Assembly (NCBI GenBank): GCA_020284085.1
Contig: JACEVL010000292.1
Coordinates: forward strand, 134,001 to 198,000
From: Aporrectodea caliginosa
Lineage: Eukaryota; Annelida; Clitellata; Crassiclitellata; Lumbricidae
Reading direction: 5' to 3'
DNA length: 64,000 nt
Position 1 is the stretch's first letter; every line of letters begins with the position of its first letter. The position numbers were made by a program, and so were the translations under genes. The notes under the pieces are model-generated. The model was given only the letters and a program-made list of their open reading frames with translations. It did no database searches and was not told where the DNA came from. Below are positions 58,043 to 64,000 of the stretch, piece by piece.

Positions 58043-59814
58043 CTGCAATTCGCAAATTATTAGCGTTGTAAATTTATTACTTATAAATTCTATGTGCAAT
58101 TCTTCAGAACATCTCTAAGAGCAATCTGTGATTGCTCAATTTGCAATGTAAACCTTAAACCATCACAAGGTTTCAAACTTGCAATACCTTCAATTTAACA
58201 TATGAATCAACTATTTAGACTAGAAAGTCCCAATTCATTTGACTTTACAAAGTTGTGCAAACAATCTAATGTATTAAATCGTCATCCAGCGCATGCATCT
58301 CTTCGCCAATATGAAAATGCATATGCATTTATATTGTATAGCAAATGTGCGCGAAGGACTTGTTCAAATTCCCGTCCGTAGGCTGTAACTACCTCGGTTG
58401 AGGCTCGAATACGTAGGTCTACTCTACATGTTACAGACCAAGCAATCTAATCGAACGACCACCATACCTAACAATCTTTGCTGCAGTAAGTCTATCAAGT
58501 AAACACTCAACGCCTCTCTGCTTACAATATAGAAACCCATAAGTCGAACAAATTGATGCTATATTCCAGATATCTATTTGTCAAGCTGTTTACCTGTTGC
58601 ATGTTATAGATTACCTCTGTCTCTGTCTATCTGCCACTCTCTTCCATCCAACTTCATGCTCTTTCTCCGTGTTCTTCCTTTTTACATCAATTTTGTTTGA
58701 TATTTGAGAATTATGCACCTTCCGAATAATAATATGTCTATCTGTCACTCTCTCCATTCCAACCTCGTGCTCTTACTCCGTGTTCTTTCTTTTTACATCA
58801 AGTTTGTTTGATATTTGAGAATTTTGCACTTTCAGAATAATAATATGTCAAACTGTCACTCTCTCCATTCCAACCTCGTGCTCTTACTCCGTGTTCTTTC
58901 TTTTTACATCAAGTTTGTTTGATATTTGAGAATTGTACACTTTCAGAATAATAATAATAATAATAACTCTGCCAATTTATATGGATGATTATATAATTAG
59001 TTGCACAAGAGTGCAACTTTAGCATATATTAAAATATTAAATGGTATTTATTTGAAATATAATTAAAATAATAAACATGTTACTGTAAGATGTGCTTCTA
59101 TCACTAGGATTCGGCTAATGAACAAATAAACTGCGCTAAAAAGAGTACAACTTTAATGTATATTAAACATATTAACTTGTATTTATTTGAAATATATTGA
59201 AAATATATTTAAAATAATAGCCATGTTGCTGTAATGTGTGCTTCTATCACTAGGATTCGGCTAATGAACAAATAAACTGCATTAAAAAGAGTACAACTTT
59301 AAGGTATATTAAAAATATTAAATGGTATTTATTTGAAATATATTGAAAATATGTTTAAAATAATAGCCATGTCGCTGTAAGATGTACTTCTATCACTAGG
59401 ATTCGTCTAATGAACAAATAAACTGCATTAAAAAGAGTACAACTTTAATGTATATTAAAAATATTAAATGGTATTTATTTGAAATATATTTAAAATAATA
59501 AACCTGTCACTGTAAGATGTGCTTCTAGCTGATATGCATTCAACCAATAGCTTAAACCAATGGAGTGTGTACAGCGTGAATAATTAATATTCAGCTCAGC
59601 CTCCCTTCGCTAGGTGGTAGAAATATGGTACCAGTCTGTGCCTGTCAATCAATGACTAAGCTCCGCCTCCTACCATTGTTTTTTAAAACTCTTGTTTTTT
59701 AAAACTCCCATTGTTTAAATTGTGTTGTCCTATTGTTAAGGCCGCCTATTGTTTAAACTTGTATTGGTAAGCGTCTATTGTTTTTTTGCCTATTGTGTTG
59801 GTATTGCCCGTCTG

Positions 59815-59974
59815 TTGCATTCATTGTTTGCGCTTGTAGCGCCTATTGTTTGCGCTTGTAGCGGTTCTATTGTTTGCGCTTGTAGCGGTTCTATTGTTTG
59901 CGCTTGTAGCGGTTCTATTGTTTGCGCTTGTAGCGCCTCTATTGTTTGCGCTTGTAGCGCCTATTGTTTGCGCT
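59815..59974 (-). repeat. 22-bp terminal repeats, right
   Basis: Seven inverted copies of the left-end repeat (TGTTTGCGCTTGTAGCGCC and the variant with GGTTC). The order of the other terminal pieces is shuffled relative to the left end: the sequence AATACCAACACAATAGG lies outermost on the left but inside the repeat cluster on the right (59785-59801). Confidence 0.93.
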
Positions 59975-60310
59975 GAAACTTAACCTTGGACCGTCCACTA
60001 ATAAATGTTTCATAATGAAATTTAACCTTGAGTCGTCCACTAATAAATGTTTCATAAAGAAACATAACGTTCATTCGTAAACTGATAAATGTTTCATAAT
60101 GAAACTTAACCTTGGACCGTCCACTGAAGCTTTTCAAATGTTTCATAATGAAACTTAACCTTGGACCGTCCACTAATTTAAATGTTTCATAATGAAACTT
60201 AACCTTGGACCGTCCACTAATAAATGTTTCACCAAGAAACTTAACGTTGATCCGCCCACTGGTAAGTGTTCCATAATGAAACTATGCCTTGAACCGTCCT
60301 CCGATTATAC
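59975..60310 (+). repeat. 42-bp minisatellite, right block (~7.5 degenerate units)
   Basis: Same unit and same orientation as 47177-48100, starting in mid-unit directly after the palindromic unit. Units begin at 60006, 60048, 60090, 60138, 60182, 60224 and 60266; several carry insertions or point changes, so this side is older or less homogenised. Confidence 0.95.
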
Positions 60311-60334
60311 CCAAGAACAAAGAAGGTAATCAGG

Positions 60335-60480
60335 TAACGGCGCTGCGTTTGTTCCAAGGGTCCACTTTTACTCTTTTTATGCTCATCTCAAAACTGTCCC
60401 CTTGAGCGGTGCTATGGTCGGGAGCGCTTTTGAGTAGTAGCTTTGAAGGGGCGCTATGTAAGTAAGTTTGTAATGAATGA
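60335..60480 (+). mobile_element. LINE/SINE 3' tail fragment
   Basis: Contains CGGGAGCGCTTTTGAGTAG and GAAGGGGCGCTATGTAAG, the 3' tail shared by the SINE at 26.3 kb and the CR1/L2-like LINEs. The upstream tRNA-like part is missing. Confidence 0.6.
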
Positions 60481-62295
60481 TTGAATAATTGAAGACAATG
60501 GACATAGTTGTGTAGCAAACGAACAATACATCTATTTGACAGATTGTAGAAGCTGATTTTTATATTTAGTCATATAGCTCCCAGTGTTTAACGACATCTT
60601 CTGGTTGCCAGAGACGTTGACGTCGACCTTATCTGACCTCAAGAACTACTCTTTAGGCTATTCAGCAACGTTTGAATTGCTGTCTATTGTGTTGAAGCTT
60701 TGTTGAGGCAACTGCATCTATCATAGGCTGTGGATTCAGTGTGGAAGCAATTGCTAAAGTTATGATTCGACCCTTGCTGAATGACACTAGAAAAAAGCCA
60801 CCACCGACATCTTCCGACTGGTATTGTTGTGGCACTTGCGCTAATCTGTCTGGGTGTTCTTGATGCTTTCGTTATCACATTTTAGAATATTTCTTATTAA
60901 AATTATTATTATTTATTAATTTTATTATTTTTACTAGAAACTGCCTAGTCCGTTAATAACGGTTGGCACTAAGCAAGTCAGTAGGCAGATGACATTCCCT
61001 TTGTTCTTTTCTGGCTACAATTTGAAGGCTTGAAAACGCTCTACAATGTTTAATTAAATCTTGAACATAGGTAGAATTAGCCTAGCACGCAAAGGAGGCT
61101 ATGGGCCTGTAGAATTAGCCTAGCCTGCTATGAGGGCTATAATTGGCCTATCGAGAATATATTTCGGACATTTTACATGACGATTATTGCAACAAAACAG
61201 TTTAATATCTTGATTGATGCTTTTGCTTAGATTTAATTTTGAATTTCTTCAATTTATTACATTTTAATATGTAGGCAGGCCTGAGTAGGCCCTAGGTTAT
61301 GCAGCCTCAGTTGAATTATTATAGGGCCTACTATTTTCAAAACTGTTGCAACCTTCCCCGGGATCGTTGCAACCAACATCGGTCCGAGGTTGGTTGCAAA
61401 TATTTGAAGTCCACTATAGCTTGTTTTGGTGCTGAGATATTATATGGGCTAAAATGGTTGTAAGTTGTTCCAAAAATAACAAATGGCACAGAAAAATATG
61501 AAATTTGTTTTTACCAACCAGTACTTCCCTAACTACTGCAACACACATTTCATTTGGCAATCTTGCATAGTTAAAGTTGCATATAAGCAGTAATTTTTGA
61601 ATTCGTTAGGTGGGCTTTATTCATCCTAGTTACCATACACGAACTGAAGGCCTGTTTTTCTGTTCCTTGCATTAACAATCTGATTCCAGTGACCAAAAGC
61701 AATGCAGACGACGGCTTCAAACCTCGGGACATTCATAGGACAAAGTAAGAAATCAAACTCACTATTTCTCATTGGCCTTCAAACATCTGGATATCTAATT
61801 GCTCTTCCTCTGGCGACTGACTAATTGCGCATCCGATTCGCATTTCTGTGTGACTTTGTGCGAGTTAAAAGTGCTTGTTATAATAAAAATGATCATTATG
61901 ATGACAATAGCAATAATAATAATAATAATAAATTCATTTCAGAGCTGGATTGTCGTCTGACAACTACCGGAGATAACCGAGACCCGCTTCCTCTGTCAGA
62001 CTCTGTCGGTGACTGTTCAGCGATTCAACGCAGTCGCCCTCTAGTCGCTTAGCCTTCGCATCTACAGTCACGTGGCAGGTATGAATATGAAGGGTCTAGG
62101 GCGCAGTGATGGAACATTCTATGAGTAAATCAAAATCAGATAAGTTCATCTTGGTGTTATTACAACAATAAAACAGATGCTTTTATTACATGATCCTTAC
62201 ATAATCATCTGTCTGTCGCCTATTATAAAGCTGGTTGAGTTAGCGCTTAGATTCCGTGTATCTCATGCCATCGCTGACAAATATATTACCTCGTC
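60481..62295. other. Unassigned DNA
   Basis: No genes recognised. Small features: (AAT)n at 61905-61930 and an imperfect inverted GTTGCAACC/GGTTGGTTGCAA pair near 61345-61400. Confidence 0.4.
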
Positions 62296-62299
62296 TGAT

Positions 62300-63390
62300 C
62301 TGCTAGATTGTCATACCAGGCGCCCTTGTATGATTATCAAAGGCGTTGCATAAGAACCAAATACATACATGTACATGGATCAGTACTTGGCCCTCTCCTC
62401 TATCTTCTGTATACAGCAGACATCTCCTCTCTTTTTGCAAAACACCTAGCTACTTACGCTGATTACGTTCATGGCACATGTTCATGGCTCCCCAACTGCT
62501 CGAGACCAGCTCTCCCTCACTACTCGCATTGATGCTCTTTTTCAGGACCTTCACGCATGGAAGTCTTCAAACCGGTTCTCCTTAAACCCAGCTAAGACCA
62601 AATTTATCTGGTATGGCTAAGATTGACTATTCCCTTTTGGATCAAAATTTTCCTTCTTATGCCTTTTCAACCTCTGTTCGTAACCTGGGTGTTACTCTTT
62701 ATAGCTCTCTCTCCTTCTCTGACCACATTACTAATCTCACCCGCTCCTGCTATTACCATCTGCGACGCCTGAAGGCAATCCGAAGATCTGTTTCTTCTTT
62801 GGCTTTTACCTCAATAGTCCATGCCTTTATTTTCCTCTCGCATAGACTATTATTATTCCTCTTGGTTGGCCTCCCGAAAGTGCGCCTTTCCCCTCTGAAA
62901 TAGGTTCTTAATGCAGCTGCCAGGCTTATTGCCCGACTGCCGCGATTCTCCCATATCTCTACGTTCATGTTTGATCAATTACACTGGCTTCCTCCTTCTG
63001 CAGGCATCCAGTTAAAGATACTTGTCTTCATTTGCCGATCCAACCTAGGTCTTGCCCTATTTACCTCTGTGAAACATACGTCGGCCTATACCTCGACAGC
63101 TTCCCTTCGCCACACTCCGTTCTTCTGATCATCTTGACCTTTTTGTGCCTCGTGTGAGAACGGCCATAACCCAGTCCCGTGCCTCTGCCTGCATTGGGCC
63201 TTCGCTACGGAATCAACTTCCCCTTTAGTTCATGCCGTCATATTATCAGGTGGACCAGATACATCTTTTCGCTACCTCAAAGCTTGTCTTTATTCTCGGG
63301 GACTTTCGCACTGGGAGCGCCTCTGATTGGTGTGCACTGTGAGAGGCGATTTATAAATCTTTAAATATACAATACAATACAATACAATAC
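62300..63390 (+). mobile_element. CR1/L2-like LINE 3' half with (ATACA)n tail
   Basis: Reverse transcriptase remnants: GSVLGPLLYLLYTADISSLF and LATYADYVHG (catalytic YADD changed to YADY). After frameshifts come VRNLGVTLYSSLSFSDHI, CYYHLRRLKAIRRSV, then NAAARLIARLPRF and HWLPP segments, and a GERAF-less C terminus. Ends GGGAGCGCCTCTGATTGG ... GGCGATTTATAAATC and (ATACA)n at 63367-63390. Confidence 0.85.
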
Positions 63391-63740
63391 ATTGTACGCA
63401 TAAGTGTATTCAGTTTAGATCATTTATTGGTTAGTTCTAATGAATTCGCCAGGTGGCGATAGTATGTTGTCAAAAAGTTCATTAATCATCTGGCGAACCA
63501 TTAGCTGACAAATCACTTGACACCAACGTCTGGTGTCCTGACGGAAACCAGAAAAAACGACCTACTTAGATGCGCTTTGGGAATAAACACAAAGCAACGA
63601 CAGTACATACAATTTGAATTTGACTTGCAAACGAACGAATGGCCATGATAGTATCCAAATGTATTTGAACTTTAGAGGAGATGTAAGCTTACAAGACTTT
63701 CTCGTAAAGATTCTCTCATTTTCTCTTTGTTTCTCTCGTC
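63391..63740. other. Unassigned DNA
   Basis: No feature recognised before the terminal microsatellite. GAATTCGCCAGGTGGCGATA (63441-63460) and TCATCTGGCGAACCATTAGC (63487-63506) form a loose inverted pair. Confidence 0.4.
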
Positions 63741-63744
63741 CTCA

Positions 63745-64000
63745 ATCTCACTCTGTCTCTCTGTCTCTCTGTCTCTCTGTCTCTCTGTCTCTGTCTCTGT
63801 CTCTGTCTCTGTCTCTGTCTCTGTCTCTGTCTCTGTCTCTGTCTCTGTCTCTGTCTCTGTCTCTGTCTCTGTCTCTGTCTCTGTCTCTGTCTCTGTCTCT
63901 GTCTCTGTCTCTGTCTCTGTCTCTGTCTCTGTCTCTGTCTCTGTCTCTGTCTCTGTCTCTGTCTCTGTCTCTGTCTCTGTCTCTGTCTCTGTCTCTGTCT
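63745..64000. repeat. (CTGTCT)n microsatellite
   Basis: CTCTGT octamers changing into a pure CTGTCT hexamer array of at least 220 bases, running off the window. Confidence 0.98.

Larger units (their letters stand above)
48101..59974. mobile_element. 11.9-kb palindromic unit (novel, class unknown)
   Basis: Arms 48101-53714 and 54391-59974 are inverted copies of each other at near identity; mirrored coordinates sum to 108090-108109, so only small indels separate them. The 676-bp centre is single copy. Each arm holds, from outside in: a terminal 22-bp repeat cluster, a promoter-like GC/CCAAT stretch, 145-bp and 114-bp tandem repeats, a two-exon LDLa membrane-protein gene, a 1.9-kb AAACTT-rich repeat and 1 kb of unique DNA. 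The flanking 42-bp minisatellite runs in the same direction on both sides, which fits insertion of the whole unit into an existing array. No transposase or integrase was recognised and no target duplication is certain. Alternatives: inverted duplication of a host locus, or assembly of a chimeric read. Confidence 0.75.

Noticed and set aside
48101..59974. Palindrome as a pure assembly error
   Set aside because: Not fully excluded, but the arms differ by several indels, the terminal pieces are shuffled, and the outer 42-bp blocks differ in age and are direct, which a simple hairpin artefact would not produce.

Overview
The window is eukaryotic, animal, non-coding-rich DNA. Genes are split into short exons with GT/AG junctions, and most of the sequence is transposon remains, microsatellites and minisatellites. 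The best guess is an invertebrate deuterostome (echinoderm, hemichordate or cephalochordate). Reasons: a Gmr1-type Ty3/gypsy polyprotein with integrase before reverse transcriptase (an order first described from deuterostomes), CARD and TRADD-N-like immune exons, and a fibrinogen-related lectin gene. The species cannot be named from sequence alone.

Layout. 1-4.4 kb: a decayed LINE, a hAT-like element with an 8-bp target duplication, and a fold-back element. 4.4-15.2 kb (+): exons of a signalling gene coding for CARD, CARD and a TRADD-N-like domain, with a piggyBac-like element and many LINE 3' pieces in its introns. 15.2-19.0 kb (-): a 5'-truncated Gmr1-like retrotransposon. 19.4-31.8 kb (+): a six-exon fibrinogen-related protein gene (signal peptide, PAN/apple-like module, Ser/Thr-rich linker, FReD) whose phases agree from start to stop. 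Its introns hold piggyBac-like, MULE-like, hAT-like, SINE and LINE insertions, several datable because paralogous empty sites lie nearby. 34.3-47.2 kb: a second, degenerate copy of the same gene. Its upstream block and last exon survive, and the last exon is split by a 2-kb pogo-like element. Between them lie nested TIR elements (one with a FLYWCH relic), a LINE, an orphan exon and hairpin-rich DNA.

47.2-60.3 kb is the most unusual part: an 11.9-kb palindromic unit. Two 5.6-kb inverted arms flank a 676-bp centre. Each arm carries the same two-exon gene for a small LDL-receptor class A membrane protein with a PPPY tail; the centre carries an intronless gene for a protein with an IAP-type RING finger. 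The unit sits inside a 42-bp minisatellite that has the same orientation on both sides, as if the unit had been inserted into or amplified within the array. It looks compositionally unlike its surroundings. 60.3-64 kb: little recognisable DNA, a LINE, and a hexanucleotide microsatellite running off the end.

Functionally, three sets of genes are of the innate-immunity/cell-death kind (CARD/TRADD-N adaptor, fibrinogen-related lectin, IAP-type RING). No shared pathway can be shown from position alone.
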